Positions 25,310-36,400 of a stretch of DNA of 48,474 nucleotides are shown here, piece after piece. Below the pieces are notes generated by a model. That model had not been told where the DNA came from. It saw only the letters and a program-made list of their open reading frames with translations, and did not search any database. Every line of letters begins with the position of its first letter. Within the stretch, counting starts at the first letter, position 1. A program made the translations under genes and the position numbers. The stretch is taken from contig JANNBN010000037.1 of the NCBI GenBank assembly GCA_031385545.1, forward strand, positions 1-48,474, given 5' to 3'. This DNA comes from JANNBN01 sp031385545 (lineage in GTDB: Bacteria > Actinomycetota > Acidimicrobiia > Acidimicrobiales > JANYDT01).

Positions 25310-26428
25310 GTGCGGATTGCGCTCGTCGGCACGGGTTACGTTGCCGACTATTACTACCGAACATTGCAGACGTACCCGCATCTGCAGATCGTCGGTGCGT
25401 GGGACACCAGGCCAGAGGCACTGGCCCATTTCTGCACGGCGCATTCGCTGCGAGCGTTCAGTTCGTACGAGGCACTGCTGTCGAGCGATGCCGACATCGT
25501 GGTCAACCTCACGAATCCGCAGGCGCATTTCGAGGTCAGCCACGCCGCGCTCCTCGCGGGCAAGCACGTCTACTCCGAGAAGCCCTTGGGCATGGACATG
25601 GCCGAGGCGCGTCAGCTTGTGGCGCTGGCGGACTCGAAGAACCTCACCCTTTCGGGCGCGCCGTGTTCGCTGCTCGGCGAGTCGGCCCAGACGCTGTGGC
25701 GTGAGCTTCGCCGTGGTCGGATCGGCCAGGTCTACTGCGCCTACGCCGAGATGGACGATGGCCTCGTACACAACATGGCGTACACGAGTTGGCTGTCAGA
25801 GACCGGAATTCCGTGGCCATCGAAGAACGAGTTCGAGACCGGGTGCACGTTGGAACATGCGGGCTATTACCTCACTTGGTTCCCGGCGTTCTTCGGTCCA
25901 GCCACTCATGTCACCGCGATGTCGTCAACGCTGATCGGTAATAAGCGTACGGACGAGATTCTGCAGCCGAACGCCGCGGACTTCTCCGTCGCAACCATTA
26001 CCCACCAGTCCGGGGTCGTCGTGCGGCTCACGTGTTCCATCGTGGCCGAGCACGATCACCAACTGCGCATCTTCGGCAACGACGGCACGCTGTCCATCGA
26101 GGACTCCTGGTTCTACGGATCGCCGGTGAAGGTGCAGAAGTCCTTCAACCTGCGTCGCCGCCAGCTGACGTCACCCAAACTGCCGGTGCGTCTTGCTGCG
26201 AAGCCGGCAAAGCACGAGTACCGGGGCAGCCAGCAGATGGACTTCGCCCGTGGCATCAACGAGATGGCCGAGGCCATCACGCAGGGCAGGCGATGCCGCC
26301 TTGGCGCTGACTACATGCTGCACGTCAACGAGCTTGTACTCGCCGTCCATCATGCGGGGCCGACCGGAGCGTCGGTGCCGATCACGTCCACGTTCGAACC
26401 GGTGCAGCCCATGGATTGGGCGCGCTGA
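25310..26428 (+). CDS. Gfo/Idh/MocA family oxidoreductase
   Basis: 372 aa. The N-terminal NAD(P)-binding motif is IALVGTGYVADYY, and the catalytic-lysine motif is VYSEKPLG (about residues 88-95). A C-terminal Gfo/Idh domain follows, with LEHAGYYLTWFPAF and LRIFGNDGTLSIEDSWFYG. GTG 25310 has GGAGG five bases upstream. Such enzymes oxidise or epimerise sugars and inositols; the substrate cannot be told. It is followed 2 bp later by a second family member, so the two probably act in one pathway. Confidence 0.9.
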   Translation: MRIALVGTGYVADYYYRTLQTYPHLQIVGAWDTRPEALAHFCTAHSLRAFSSYEALLSSDADIVVNLTNPQAHFEVSHAALLAGKHVYSEKPLGMDMAEARQLVALADSKNLTLSGAPCSLLGESAQTLWRELRRGRIGQVYCAYAEMDDGLVHNMAYTSWLSETGIPWPSKNEFETGCTLEHAGYYLTWFPAFFGPATHVTAMSSTLIGNKRTDEILQPNAADFSVATITHQSGVVVRLTCSIVAEHDHQLRIFGNDGTLSIEDSWFYGSPVKVQKSFNLRRRQLTSPKLPVRLAAKPAKHEYRGSQQMDFARGINEMAEAITQGRRCRLGADYMLHVNELVLAVHHAGPTGASVPITSTFEPVQPMDWAR

Positions 26429-26430
26429 CC

Positions 26431-27594
26431 GTGACCGTGTCTCGGACCACAAACGTGCCCGGTGATGGGACTGCGGCGCAGTCGAAAGACGGATTCGAAC
26501 TTCGGTGGGGTCTCATCGGCGCTGGTGGAATGGCAGCCGCAATGGGCGCCGACATCGCCATCACGCCGGGCAACCGCGTTGTCGCGTGTGCAGCGCGCAC
26601 GACGACGCGATCGGCGGCCATCGCATCGACGTTCGCTGCTCGGCTCGAACCGTCGATCCAGTCTCTGCTTGCGGCCGACGATGTCGACGTGGCCTACATC
26701 GCGACACCGCCCAACACGCACGTCGAACTGGCCCTTGCAGCATTACAAGCCGGAAAGCATGTCGTGGTGGAGAAGCCGTTCGCGGTGACCCGAGCTGATG
26801 CCGTGCGCATCGCCGAAGCCGCACGAACATCGGGTCGGTTCTGCATGGAAGCAATGTGGACCCGGTTCCTCCCGGCGGTTCAGGCAGTGCTCGGCCTGGC
26901 CTCAGACGGCGGGCTCGGTGAACTTCGCCAGCTCACCGCCGACTTCTCGTACGCGCTTGTGGTCGATCCCGCGCATCACGTGTTCCAGCCTGACGGCGGC
27001 GGTGCTCTGCTGGATAGAGCCGTCTACGGGGTGTCGTTGGCGGTTGCTGTGCTCGGGCCGGTGGTCGACGTGGTCAGCACCGCTCGCAAGGGTTCCACAG
27101 GGGTCGACGAGGATGTTGCGCTGATGCTCAGCCACCGATCCGGCGCCATTGCAACCATCACCGCGTCGCTTCGCTCACGAGGATCCAACCAGGCGGTGTT
27201 GCGCGGCACGGGAGCCACCGTCACCCTGCACGAGCCCTTTTTCGGCGCAACCCGCTACACCGTGGTTCCGGCGGCACCGGCTGACCTTGGTGGCATGGGA
27301 GCACGTACGCCAGGAGCTGCCTCGAAGATGATGGGTGAAGTGATGGGCAGGCTGGGTAACTCGGTCCGTGCTCGTCAGGCCGTTGAAACCGCAAAGGGGC
27401 TCACCAAGGCCGGTCTGCACCAGATGAAGGCAACCGCTGCACCGACAGACGGCCGCGGATACGCACACCAGGTTGCTGCGGTTCGTGAGGCAATTCGAGC
27501 CGGCCTGACCGAGCATCCCGACATGACGCTTGCGCACAGTGTCGAGGTGATGCAGGTGCTGGACCGCGCCCGATCCTCGTGGCTGTCCGCCTGA
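26431..27594 (+). CDS. Gfo/Idh/MocA family oxidoreductase (second copy)
   Basis: About 387 aa from the GTG at 26431, 2 bp after the previous stop. NAD(P)-binding motif WGLIGAGGMAAAMGADI; catalytic EKPFAVTRADA; FCMEAMWTRFLPAVQ and DPAHHVFQPDGGGALLDRAV resemble the dihydrodiol/trans-1,2-diol dehydrogenase-like branch. It is clearly diverged from its neighbour, so this is not a recent duplication. The substrate is unknown. Confidence 0.9.
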   Translation: MTVSRTTNVPGDGTAAQSKDGFELRWGLIGAGGMAAAMGADIAITPGNRVVACAARTTTRSAAIASTFAARLEPSIQSLLAADDVDVAYIATPPNTHVELALAALQAGKHVVVEKPFAVTRADAVRIAEAARTSGRFCMEAMWTRFLPAVQAVLGLASDGGLGELRQLTADFSYALVVDPAHHVFQPDGGGALLDRAVYGVSLAVAVLGPVVDVVSTARKGSTGVDEDVALMLSHRSGAIATITASLRSRGSNQAVLRGTGATVTLHEPFFGATRYTVVPAAPADLGGMGARTPGAASKMMGEVMGRLGNSVRARQAVETAKGLTKAGLHQMKATAAPTDGRGYAHQVAAVREAIRAGLTEHPDMTLAHSVEVMQVLDRARSSWLSA

Positions 27595-27608
27595 CCGAGG
27601 ACCGATCG

Positions 27609-27627
27609 AGGACCTGTTCGAGGTCCT
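27609..27627. terminator. hairpin between convergent genes
   Basis: AGGACC (27609-27614) and GGTCCT (27622-27627) close a 7-base loop. There is no T run. It lies between the dehydrogenase and the convergent ABC transporter gene, inside a locally repetitive GATCGAGG sequence. Confidence 0.4.
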
Positions 27628-27636
27628 GATCGAGGT

Positions 27637-29487
27637 TCAGCCGACCATCAGGTCTTGCGAGGAACGTAAGCTTGCATAGAGTCCGCCCAGTGCCGTCAGT
27701 TCTGCGTGGGTGCCCCGCTCCACGATCCTTCCTTCGTCGATGACCAAGATCTGGTCAGCGTGCTGGATCGTTGCGAGCCTGTGCGCGATGGCGATGGTGG
27801 TGCGTCCGGCGAGCGCCGTTTCGAGCGCGCGCTGGACGGCAGCCTCGGTCTCGGAGTCCAGGTGCGCGGTTGCCTCGTCGAGGATGACGATGCGCGGCTC
27901 CTTGAGGAGCACCCGAGCGAGTGCGACACGCTGCTTTTCTCCGCCTGAAAGCCGGTACCCGCGCTCGCCGACGATGGTGTGATAGCCGTCCGGCAGGCCC
28001 GAGATCATGTCATGGATGCTGGCGGCCGCCGCAGCAGTGTGGAGTTGTGCATCCGTTGCGTCGGGCTTGGCAAAGCGAAGGTTGTCGGCGATCGATGTAT
28101 GGAACAGGTGGGCATCCTGCGAGACCACTCCGATGGCGTCGCGAAGTGATTCGATGGTGACTGACCGGACATCGTGGCCGTCGACCTTGATTGACCCGGA
28201 TGTGATGTCGTACAGGCGCGGGATCAGTGAGCTGATGGTGCTTTTGCCGGCCCCGCTGGGCCCGACGATGGCGGTGAACGAGCCGGCAGGCACGGCAAAG
28301 GACACGCCCTGCAACGTGACAGCAGGCGGTTCGGTCGATGCGCCGCGCCGTGGCTCGGTTTCGAGCGATGGCACGAGCGCAACGTCGGGGTACGTGAACT
28401 GGACGTTTTCGAACTCGATCGATGCGCCCTGCGCACCCGATGGAAGAGCTCGGGCGTCTGGATCGTCGGCGATTGGGTGCGGGGCGTCCAACACCTCGAA
28501 GATTCGGTCGAACGACACGAAGGCGGTGACGAAGTCGACCCGGGCAGAAGCCAGGTCGGTGAGAGGACCGTAGAGCCGTTGCACCAGCGTTGCCATGGCG
28601 ACCATGGTTCCGACCGTCATTGCTCCATCGATCACCTGCCGTGCACCCCACCAGTACACGGCGGCCACGCCGATGGATCCGATGAGCGGCAGACCGATGG
28701 TGAGTGACATACCGGTGATTGCCCGCCTGACACCGATTGCCGCAACCGACTTGGCTGTCTTGGAGAACTGCGCGTCTTCCTTGCTGCGGTGTCCGAACAG
28801 CATGACGAGCAATGCTCCGGCAACGTTGAACCGCTCGGTCATGGTGGAGTGCATCTCGCCGTTGAGTTGCATCTGCTGACGCGCTGCACGTTCTTGGAGT
28901 CTGCCCACCCTGCGGCTGATGATCACGAGGGGCGGCACAATGAGGAAGGCGAGCACGGTGATGACCCAGTTCAGCCGCAGCATCGCAACCGTGGTCATCA
29001 CAACGGTCAGGGCGTCGGTCACTGTCGAGCGCAGCACGAATGTGAATGCCTGCTGAGCGCCCACCACATCGTTGTTGAGGCGGCTCATCAAGGACCCGGT
29101 CTGCGACCTGGTGAAAAATGAGATGGGCATGCGGCCGACATGGCGGAACAGCGCGATGCGCATATCCGCGATGATTCCTTCACCGAGTACAGCACCCGTC
29201 CATCGGGCGACGAACCCGAGCCCAGCCCCGAGCGCTGCAATGGCCACCAACGCAACGATGAGCCAGGTGATGCGCCCGCGGTCTGCTTGTGGAATTGCCT
29301 GGTCGATGATGGACCGGAACAAGAAGGCCGGGATGACGCCGAAGAATGTTCCAGTCACCGTGACGGCGAGATAAAGCGCCAGCTGAGACCGATACGGACG
29401 GCCGAAGGACCAAGCTCGGCGCACGGAGGCCCGGTCGATCTTGCGGCCGTTGAGCTCTTCTGAACGGCGGGGAGGGTGGACGAACAC
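27637..29487 (-). CDS. ABC exporter, fused permease and ATPase
   Basis: 616 aa. About six membrane helices lie in the first 330 residues, starting RSQLALYLAVTVTGTFFGVI. The ATPase has Walker A AIVGPSGAGKSTISS, Q-loop VVSQDAHLF, signature LSGGEKQRVALAR, Walker B IVILDEATAHLDSE and H-loop IAHRLATI. It is a homodimer-type half transporter of the lipid A/multidrug exporter group. The substrate cannot be inferred. It is a single gene with no partner half-transporter next to it. Confidence 0.92.
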   Translation of the reverse strand: MFVHPPRRSEELNGRKIDRASVRRAWSFGRPYRSQLALYLAVTVTGTFFGVIPAFLFRSIIDQAIPQADRGRITWLIVALVAIAALGAGLGFVARWTGAVLGEGIIADMRIALFRHVGRMPISFFTRSQTGSLMSRLNNDVVGAQQAFTFVLRSTVTDALTVVMTTVAMLRLNWVITVLAFLIVPPLVIISRRVGRLQERAARQQMQLNGEMHSTMTERFNVAGALLVMLFGHRSKEDAQFSKTAKSVAAIGVRRAITGMSLTIGLPLIGSIGVAAVYWWGARQVIDGAMTVGTMVAMATLVQRLYGPLTDLASARVDFVTAFVSFDRIFEVLDAPHPIADDPDARALPSGAQGASIEFENVQFTYPDVALVPSLETEPRRGASTEPPAVTLQGVSFAVPAGSFTAIVGPSGAGKSTISSLIPRLYDITSGSIKVDGHDVRSVTIESLRDAIGVVSQDAHLFHTSIADNLRFAKPDATDAQLHTAAAAASIHDMISGLPDGYHTIVGERGYRLSGGEKQRVALARVLLKEPRIVILDEATAHLDSETEAAVQRALETALAGRTTIAIAHRLATIQHADQILVIDEGRIVERGTHAELTALGGLYASLRSSQDLMVG

Positions 29488-29608
29488 GGCAGTGAGTCTG
29501 CCCCGTTCTGGGGGTTGGACGGCCCGGATCGCAGAGGGCCCTCACCGACGACTATGGTTTTCCATCCCCCGGCCAGGCGTTGTGTGCGTGGTCAGGGGTT
29601 GTGGAGTT

Positions 29609-31870
29609 ATGAACATTCACGACCGACCCGACACGGGTGAAGCCAACGGAACCGGCAGCGATGCCATGCAGAACGCCGTACCTGAAGGCCCTCTGGGCAA
29701 CGGGGCGCTGTTCGAAGACGCCTCGCCTCGGACCACCGACGAGTTCGGCCGCGAACAGGCATATCTCGCGTTCGCCTATCGCTGCCTCGACGAAATGCGG
29801 CACTCCGCCCGACAGATCACCTCGAATGTGATCTCCGAGGCCGGTGGAACGCACCAGGCCCGTTTCGAACGAGATGTGATGGGCGAGCGTTCAGCCGATC
29901 GGCTCGCCCGGCTTGAGATCGGCTCCGAGGCCTTGGTGTTCGGGCGTATCGACCGGACCGACGGTGAACAGTTCCATCTCGGTCGGGTGTCAGTACTCGA
30001 TTCCGAGCAGAACCCGGTGGTGGTCGACTGGCGAGCGCCGGTCGCCGAGCCGTTCTACCGGGCCACGGGCCGAAACCCGCTCGGGCTCACGCGCCGTCGA
30101 CATCTCACTACCCATGGCGAAGCCTTGGTGTCGATCGACGACGAGGTGTTCAACGTCGATCTGCTGGAGAACGACGACAGCACACTGGTCGGTACCGGCG
30201 CCTTGCTCGCGGCCCTCGGTCGGGTGCGCGGGTCGCACATGCGAGACATTGTTGCCACCATCCAGGTGGAACAGGACGAGATCATCCGTTCCGACATGCA
30301 CGGCGTGATGGTTGTCCAGGGCGGGCCTGGAACCGGCAAGACCGCGGTGGCGCTGCACCGGGCTTCGTACCTGTTGTACGCACATCGGTTCCCCCTTGAA
30401 CGCCAGGGCGTGCTTGTCGTCGGACCCAACCGCACGTTCATGCGTTACGTCTCGCGCGTCCTGCCGTCGCTCGGCGAGACCGGTGTGGTCATGTCGTCGA
30501 TCGACGATCTGGTGCACGGTGTCGAGACCAACGGTGTGGATACGCCGCAGGTGGCTCGTCTCAAGGGCGATCCCCGCATGGCAAAAGTCATCAGCAGGGC
30601 GGTGAACACCCGTCAGCGCACGCCGAAAGACGACCTTGCGGTCGGCTACGGCATTTACGAACTACGCGTTCGGGCTGTCGAACTCGCCGAGTGTGTTCTG
30701 TCGGCCAGGCGGAGCAATCGTCTGCACAACCAGGGCCGCAAGCAGCTGATGTCATTGGTCGTCGACCGGCTGTACGAGGTCTACGAACGAGCACTCGGCC
30801 GGTCGGGCCGACAGTCCGGCGACGGCACGGGTGTTTCGGCCCGGGCGGACTTCTCCGCGGCCATGCGTCACGACGCTGACGTCAAGAAGCTCATCGAACG
30901 TGTCTGGCCGCTGCTCACCCCCGAGGTCCTGCTGCGTGACCTGTTCGGTGCTCCAGCCCTGATCAAAGCCGCGTGTGGATCGCTCCTCGACGACGACGAA
31001 CAGCATCTCCTGCATCGGGAGCGAGGCGAGTCGATCGACGACGTTCCCTGGACATCAGCCGACATTGCCCTGCTCGACGAAGCTGCTACCCACATCGGCC
31101 CGCTCCCCACGACTGCCCACGTGGTGCACGATCATCCGCCGCGCTCCCTCACCGAAGGCACCACCACGGATGATCTGCGCACATACGGTCACATAGTCGT
31201 CGACGAAGGCCAGGACCTTTCCCCGATGCAACTCCGGATGCTGGCACGGCGTTCGTTGTCCGGTTCCATGACCATCGTCGGCGACATCGGCCAGGCAACA
31301 GGCATGTGGGCTCCAGAAACCTGGGAAGGCGTGCTCCGCCATCTTCCGGGTCGCAAGACCCCGCGCATCGAAGAGCTCACGGTCGGCTACCGAACTCCAG
31401 CTGAAATCATGGATGTTGCTGCGCGTGTGCTGAAAGCTGCAGCGCCAGGGCTTTCAGTGCCGAAATCCGTCCGATCTGTGGGCAAAGGCCCGAAGTTCGT
31501 CGCCGGCAGCGCCGGTGATTCCATCGTGGCTCTCACGGTGCGTGCCCTGGCCGAACTTCGTCAGGACGTCGGTGCCGGCACCATCGGTGTGATTGCTCCC
31601 GAGCGGTTGGTCGGCGAGGTGTCCGGCGCGCTGCGCAATGCCGAGGTCGCATTCGACCGTGGTGAAGGTGGTATCGATGTGTCGGTCGTGTCGGTCCGTA
31701 TCGCCAAGGGTCTGGAATTCGACGGTGTTCTGGTGGTGGAACCGGGGCAGATCGTTTCCGAGACGCCCAATGGTCTCCGGGCGCTGTTCGTTGCGATGAC
31801 TCGGCCCACGCAGGCGCTCACACTCGTGCACACCGAGCCGCTTCCGGCGTGCTTGCGCGAGCCTGTGTAG
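29609..31870 (+). CDS. HelD-like UvrD-family helicase / RNA polymerase recycling factor
   Basis: About 753 aa from ATG 29609 (GGAG close upstream). Order: an N-terminal coiled region (EFGREQAYLAFAYRCLDEMR), Walker A VVQGGPGTGKTAVALHRASY (about 230-250), a long insertion, motif II HIVVDEGQDLSPMQLRML, motif III GDIGQATGMWAP, motif IV GYRTPAEIMDVA, motif V RIAKGLEFDGVLVVE and motif VI LFVAMTRPTQAL. The split-ATPase layout and N-terminal arm fit HelD, which removes stalled RNA polymerase from DNA. A small PPOX flavoprotein gene follows 13 bp later. Confidence 0.85.
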   Translation: MNIHDRPDTGEANGTGSDAMQNAVPEGPLGNGALFEDASPRTTDEFGREQAYLAFAYRCLDEMRHSARQITSNVISEAGGTHQARFERDVMGERSADRLARLEIGSEALVFGRIDRTDGEQFHLGRVSVLDSEQNPVVVDWRAPVAEPFYRATGRNPLGLTRRRHLTTHGEALVSIDDEVFNVDLLENDDSTLVGTGALLAALGRVRGSHMRDIVATIQVEQDEIIRSDMHGVMVVQGGPGTGKTAVALHRASYLLYAHRFPLERQGVLVVGPNRTFMRYVSRVLPSLGETGVVMSSIDDLVHGVETNGVDTPQVARLKGDPRMAKVISRAVNTRQRTPKDDLAVGYGIYELRVRAVELAECVLSARRSNRLHNQGRKQLMSLVVDRLYEVYERALGRSGRQSGDGTGVSARADFSAAMRHDADVKKLIERVWPLLTPEVLLRDLFGAPALIKAACGSLLDDDEQHLLHRERGESIDDVPWTSADIALLDEAATHIGPLPTTAHVVHDHPPRSLTEGTTTDDLRTYGHIVVDEGQDLSPMQLRMLARRSLSGSMTIVGDIGQATGMWAPETWEGVLRHLPGRKTPRIEELTVGYRTPAEIMDVAARVLKAAAPGLSVPKSVRSVGKGPKFVAGSAGDSIVALTVRALAELRQDVGAGTIGVIAPERLVGEVSGALRNAEVAFDRGEGGIDVSVVSVRIAKGLEFDGVLVVEPGQIVSETPNGLRALFVAMTRPTQALTLVHTEPLPACLREPV

Positions 31871-31883
31871 GGGTGGTCCAGCA

Positions 31884-32285
31884 ATGGCCCGCGCGGTGAG
31901 TTTCGATCTGCAGGCGCTTCAACCCGACGTGGTCACGTTCCTGACGGAGCGCCACCTGGCGACCCTGTCGGTGGTCCGACCGGATGGCCGGGTTCACGTG
32001 TCGCCTGTCGGGTTCACATTCGACCCGTCAACCGGCATTGCATTGGTGATCACCTCGGCTGCGGCCCGCAAGGCAGTGCATAGCGAGGCAGCGGGTCGGG
32101 TGTCGCTGTGCCAGGTGGACGGCGGCCGTTGGCTCACGCTCGAAGGCTCTGTCCGGGTGACCGACGACGCGGCCGGGGTCGCCGAAGCCGAAGCCCGCTA
32201 CACGTCGCGTTATCAAGCTCCCCGCCCGAATCCCACCCGCGTCGCCCTGCTGATCACCGTCGACCACGTCTACGGCCGGGTGTAG
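31884..32285 (+). CDS. PPOX-class flavin/F420-dependent oxidoreductase
   Basis: 133 aa split-barrel protein of the pyridoxamine-phosphate-oxidase superfamily. The pattern FLTERHLATLSVVRPDGRVH, then ITSAAARKAVHSEAAGRVSL and a short C-terminus with LLITVDHVYGRV is typical of the small actinobacterial F420-dependent subgroup. A substrate cannot be named. It is probably co-transcribed with the HelD-like gene. Confidence 0.82.
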   Translation: MARAVSFDLQALQPDVVTFLTERHLATLSVVRPDGRVHVSPVGFTFDPSTGIALVITSAAARKAVHSEAAGRVSLCQVDGGRWLTLEGSVRVTDDAAGVAEAEARYTSRYQAPRPNPTRVALLITVDHVYGRV

Positions 32286-32323
32286 CGAGAGAGAGCGCTT
32301 CATAACTGCCCGACGGGGTCTGC

Positions 32324-33409
32324 CTACTCGAAGGTGACGAATTCTTCCGTTCGAGGCGCAGGTGTACCGAGAGGCGCGGGCTGGGAACCGGTTTCGAAAT
32401 CGACCGCTGCCGGTTCTGACCCGAAGTCGATGAGGGGCATCTGCGGTGGTGGATCGGACGGCTGCACCGTCGTCGCTTCCGGGGTCACCGGAGCTTCGAA
32501 TTCGACGGGAGCGGAGGGGAGGGCCATCGTTACCGTCGAACCAAAGGCGATCACGGCGACCGCGCCCATCCCGACAGCCATCCCTGCTCCCCGCCGGCGG
32601 GTCAACTTCTCGGCAAGGAACACCCGTGCGAGCAAAACCGTGCTGGCTGGGTACATCGAAGCAACGACGGCAACGACACTCAGCATCCCGTTCCTGACGG
32701 CAAGGGCGTAGAGGGCGTTGGCAGCGGCGTCCAGCACTCCAGCGCCGATCGAAAGACTGCGCGAAGTCCGCTCCGATGCTGCGCCCAACGCATGGCTCCC
32801 GATCCGGGTGCCGAGGAACACGAGACCAATGGCGCCGGTTGCTGCGCCGCGCCCCGCTGCCACGGGCCACAGGCCCGAGTCGCCTGACGTCTGAGCCAGG
32901 GCGACCAGGTATCCGGCGAAGAAGATGCCAGCGGCCGCTGCGAGTGCGAGCGTTCGCCCGCTTGGAGCCTGCTCGTTGTCGCTGCGTCGCTGACCGGCGA
33001 CAAGCCAGATTCCGACGATTGCGACTCCGACTCCGGTCAACAGCCGGGTCGAAGGCCGCTCGCCGAGGAGAACCCCCGCTGCAACCGGCACGACCGAAGA
33101 TACGACGGACGTCACGCTCGCTACCGGTCCCAGGGGACCGCGACCCATGGCCTCGTAAAACATACCGAGACCGAGAACTGCGGAGAGTCCGGCAACGACG
33201 CCCCATCCGATGTCGGTGATCCGGAGCGTTCGAACGAACGGGTTGGGCCCGGTGACGAGACAGACGGCGAGCAGCCCCACGAGCCCCGCCGCCTGAGCCA
33301 TGAAGGTTGTGGCTATGGAACTGGCGGTCCTGCTGGCGAGTCCTCCGAGAAAGTCTCCGGACCCCCAGAACACTGCCGACCCAAGGGCGAACGCGATCGC
33401 AAGGTTCAC
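32324..33409 (-). CDS. EamA/DMT-family transporter with long C-terminal tail
   Basis: 361 aa. About ten membrane helices form two EamA repeats (for example AIAFALGSAVFWGSGDFLGG and SVVPVAAGVLLGERPSTR; LSVVAVVASMYPASTVLLAR with LAEKLTRRRG). After residue about 285 there is a 75-residue Pro/Glu-rich soluble tail (PSAPVEFEAPVTPEATTVQP), which is unusual. GTG 33409 has GGAAG upstream. Such proteins export metabolites; the substrate is unknown. Confidence 0.87.
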   Translation of the reverse strand: MNLAIAFALGSAVFWGSGDFLGGLASRTASSIATTFMAQAAGLVGLLAVCLVTGPNPFVRTLRITDIGWGVVAGLSAVLGLGMFYEAMGRGPLGPVASVTSVVSSVVPVAAGVLLGERPSTRLLTGVGVAIVGIWLVAGQRRSDNEQAPSGRTLALAAAAGIFFAGYLVALAQTSGDSGLWPVAAGRGAATGAIGLVFLGTRIGSHALGAASERTSRSLSIGAGVLDAAANALYALAVRNGMLSVVAVVASMYPASTVLLARVFLAEKLTRRRGAGMAVGMGAVAVIAFGSTVTMALPSAPVEFEAPVTPEATTVQPSDPPPQMPLIDFGSEPAAVDFETGSQPAPLGTPAPRTEEFVTFE

Positions 33410-33483
33410 GTCTTCCTACCAAAGCGTTGGGTGACTCCGTGGGTCGACGAACGGTTCGTCACATGCCGACATCAACTTTTGGC

Positions 33484-36400
33484 CTACGCCGACGAAGATG
33501 CAAGTGGGTCCGCTGCGGCGTTGGAATGTGTTCCACCGGGCGACAGCCGGGTTGCTCGTCTACGAGCGGTGGTCGGCACGGAAGGTGTGGGGGACGGCCG
33601 GTGTGATCCGGACGCGCGGAGTACGAGACGCGGCTCCCAGTCGTTGACGGCAAGGATTGTCTCCGGCGCCACTCCGGTCATCCAGTCGAAAACTTCGAAT
33701 CGGGTGTCCTTGAGTGCCCGGTCCAGGGTGGCTGCTTCCAGGATTCGTCCGGGCGAATACTTTGCGTACGTACTATTCATACGGCCGTCGAAGACCCGAT
33801 ACGCGCTCCCGTCCACGAAAGACAAGACGTAAGCAGCGACAGTGTCGTTGACCATCAGCGTGGCCAGCTCCAGTTCGCCGGTGTACGAATGGGCAACGAT
33901 GGTTTCCTGCCAGAAGCGCCGTGTCAGCGCGTTGTCGAGGTCCGATTCGTTGCGCCGCTGATGGTCGCGATCGATATGCGTTGCTTCGATGGCGGGAAGC
34001 AAAGTCATGATCTCGTCGGTTGCGCTGACGAACCGAATGTGCCAGCCCGGGCATTCCCCGTTCAGCCGTGCAGCTCCCCGCCTGAGCTGCTTGCGCATGT
34101 TTTTGCTGAGCAGATCCGCTGACTGCATTCCCGGTGCGAAGCGAACTGTCGGGATGGCCAACGCCGACTCGGTCTTCAGCGACGGCATGTACCGGTCAAG
34201 CGCTTCGGCAATGGGGTTCTTCGAGTGCACCTGTTGGATGTCGAGCTCCCACCCGCCCGAGAGTTCAAGCACGAAATCTGCCAGTCCAGCTGCGAGACGG
34301 TCTGCCGACAGCTCGTCGCGGGCGAACAGACTGGCTACCGTCGCTGACTGTTCTGCGATGGTGAAAACCCGGGTGCGGGTCCCGGCTTGGGTGACAGCCA
34401 CGATGGCGGCGGCGTTGATGGTGGTCGATTCGCTTGTGCGCACGATCATCAACCTGAGTTCTGCGTCGGGGTGCAAGTTGAACCATGAGGACAACCATGG
34501 CCAGCGCGCGGTGATCGGCGCGCCGATCTCGCGGTGGAACGCATCGAGCGCGTCAAGCACCGGCTCAACCTCGCGGATACCTCGGAAGACTTCGATGACG
34601 CTCGGCGAATGAGTACCGACTGCTCGACGCGTCTTCGCAGGAAGCGGGAGCAACTCGTTCGACGCGTTGCGCCGATACAAGAACTCCGCACACGCAGCCG
34701 CTGACAGAGGACGAGAGAAATAGAACCCCTGCACCAGGTCGCAATTGAGCTCGGCCAGGATGTCGAGCTGCCGCTGGTTCGCAACACCTTCCGCAACGGT
34801 GGTTCCACCGACTGCGCGGGCAAGGTCGATGACAGTACGGACCAAGGCACGTGACGTCACGGTGTCGTCAAGCTTCTGCACGAAACTCTGATCGATCTTG
34901 ATGGTGTCGACCGGGAACGAGTGCAGGTAGCTCAGCGAGCTGTACCCGGTTCCGAAATCATCGATTGCTATCCGGACGCGCAGCGCAGTGAGTTGTTCCA
35001 GCACCCTTGTGTTTCGGGTACTCGCCGAAACCAGCAGCGACTCGGTGACCTCGAGCATGAGCGCGTTGGGGGCCAGGCCCGACATACGTAATGCTTCGGT
35101 CAAGCGGTGCAGCAATTGAGGGTCTTCAAGCTGCTTTGCGGAGAGGTTGACGCTTGCACTCAGTTCGGAGCAATGAGGGATGGTTGTCTGCCACTCGCGA
35201 ACCTGTTGACACGTCTGCGACAGCACCCAGCCACCAATTTCCTTGATGACTCCAGACTCTTCGGCAAGGGGCACGAAGAGGTTCGGCGAGATTCGCCCGC
35301 GCTTCGGGTGGTTCCATCGGAGCAGTGCCTCCACCGAGCGGATCATCGCCGTATCCGTTTCGACGATCGGCTGGTAGACGATCTCGAACTCGTTGCGCGC
35401 GAGCGCGCCGTCAAGGTCGGTCTTGAGCACGATCCGGTCGACGACCTCGTCGTAATGGCTCTGCTCGAAGAACTCGAATCGACCCTTGCCCTCGCGTTTC
35501 GCTGAGTACATCGCGACGTCGGCGCGCCGAAGCATGTTCTGGACGTCGTCCACCTCTGGGATCTGGAGCGCGATGCCGACGCTTCCACCAAGGCGGACTG
35601 ACCGCTCCATGACAACCGCCGGCTCGTCGAGAGCTCGCAGGATCCGCGAAGCAGTTCCAGCCGCGTCCTGGCTGTCGATCGAACTGGTCAACAGGACTGC
35701 GAATTCATCTCCACCGAGTCTCGCCACCAGGTCGTTGTCTCGCACACACCGTGCGATCCGCTCCGCCGCGATGACGAGGATCTGGTCGCCTGCGGCGTGC
35801 CCGAGGCTGTCGTTGACCGCTTTAAAATCGTCGAGGTCGATCAGCAGCACAGCAACGTTGCGTTTGTTGTTGGACAAAGCCGAAGCGGTTCGCTCGGCGA
35901 ACTGCGTGCGGTTAGCCAGTCCGGTCAGCGGATCGTGGCGTGCTTCGCTCCGGAGGAGTTCTCGGCCATATTCGACGGAACGCACGAGTCCAAGGACCCG
36001 GCTCAGCATCAAGGCGAACAGGACAGCCGAGCTGATGAGCGTGACCAGTCGATCCGTCTGATTGCCCCAGAACAGGTCGATCGTTGGGACGGTCAACGTC
36101 GCGAAGAACATCAACGAGAGACGGGCACGGCTGAGGCGCTCGATCTGGTTCACTCCGATGTCGGACATCTTGGCCATTGTCGGGTCGAGCGCCGCCAGCC
36201 CGAACACCACGTAGAAGCACAACCAGAACGCGTCGACCATTCCGCCCGTCTTGAACGCGTTTGCTGCGTTCAACAATCCGTACTGAATGTCGGCCAGCAC
36301 CAACGACGACAACGCAAGGATGATGAGAACCAACGACCGTGTTCGTCGATGCGCAGTCACGGCCAGACGGATCGCGACGAACAGCACCGCAAGGTCGGCC

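Noticed and set aside
32028..33422. 464-codon minus-strand frame overlapping the EamA gene
   Set aside because: Same strand, different frame, very Arg-rich. The EamA frame has the membrane helices.
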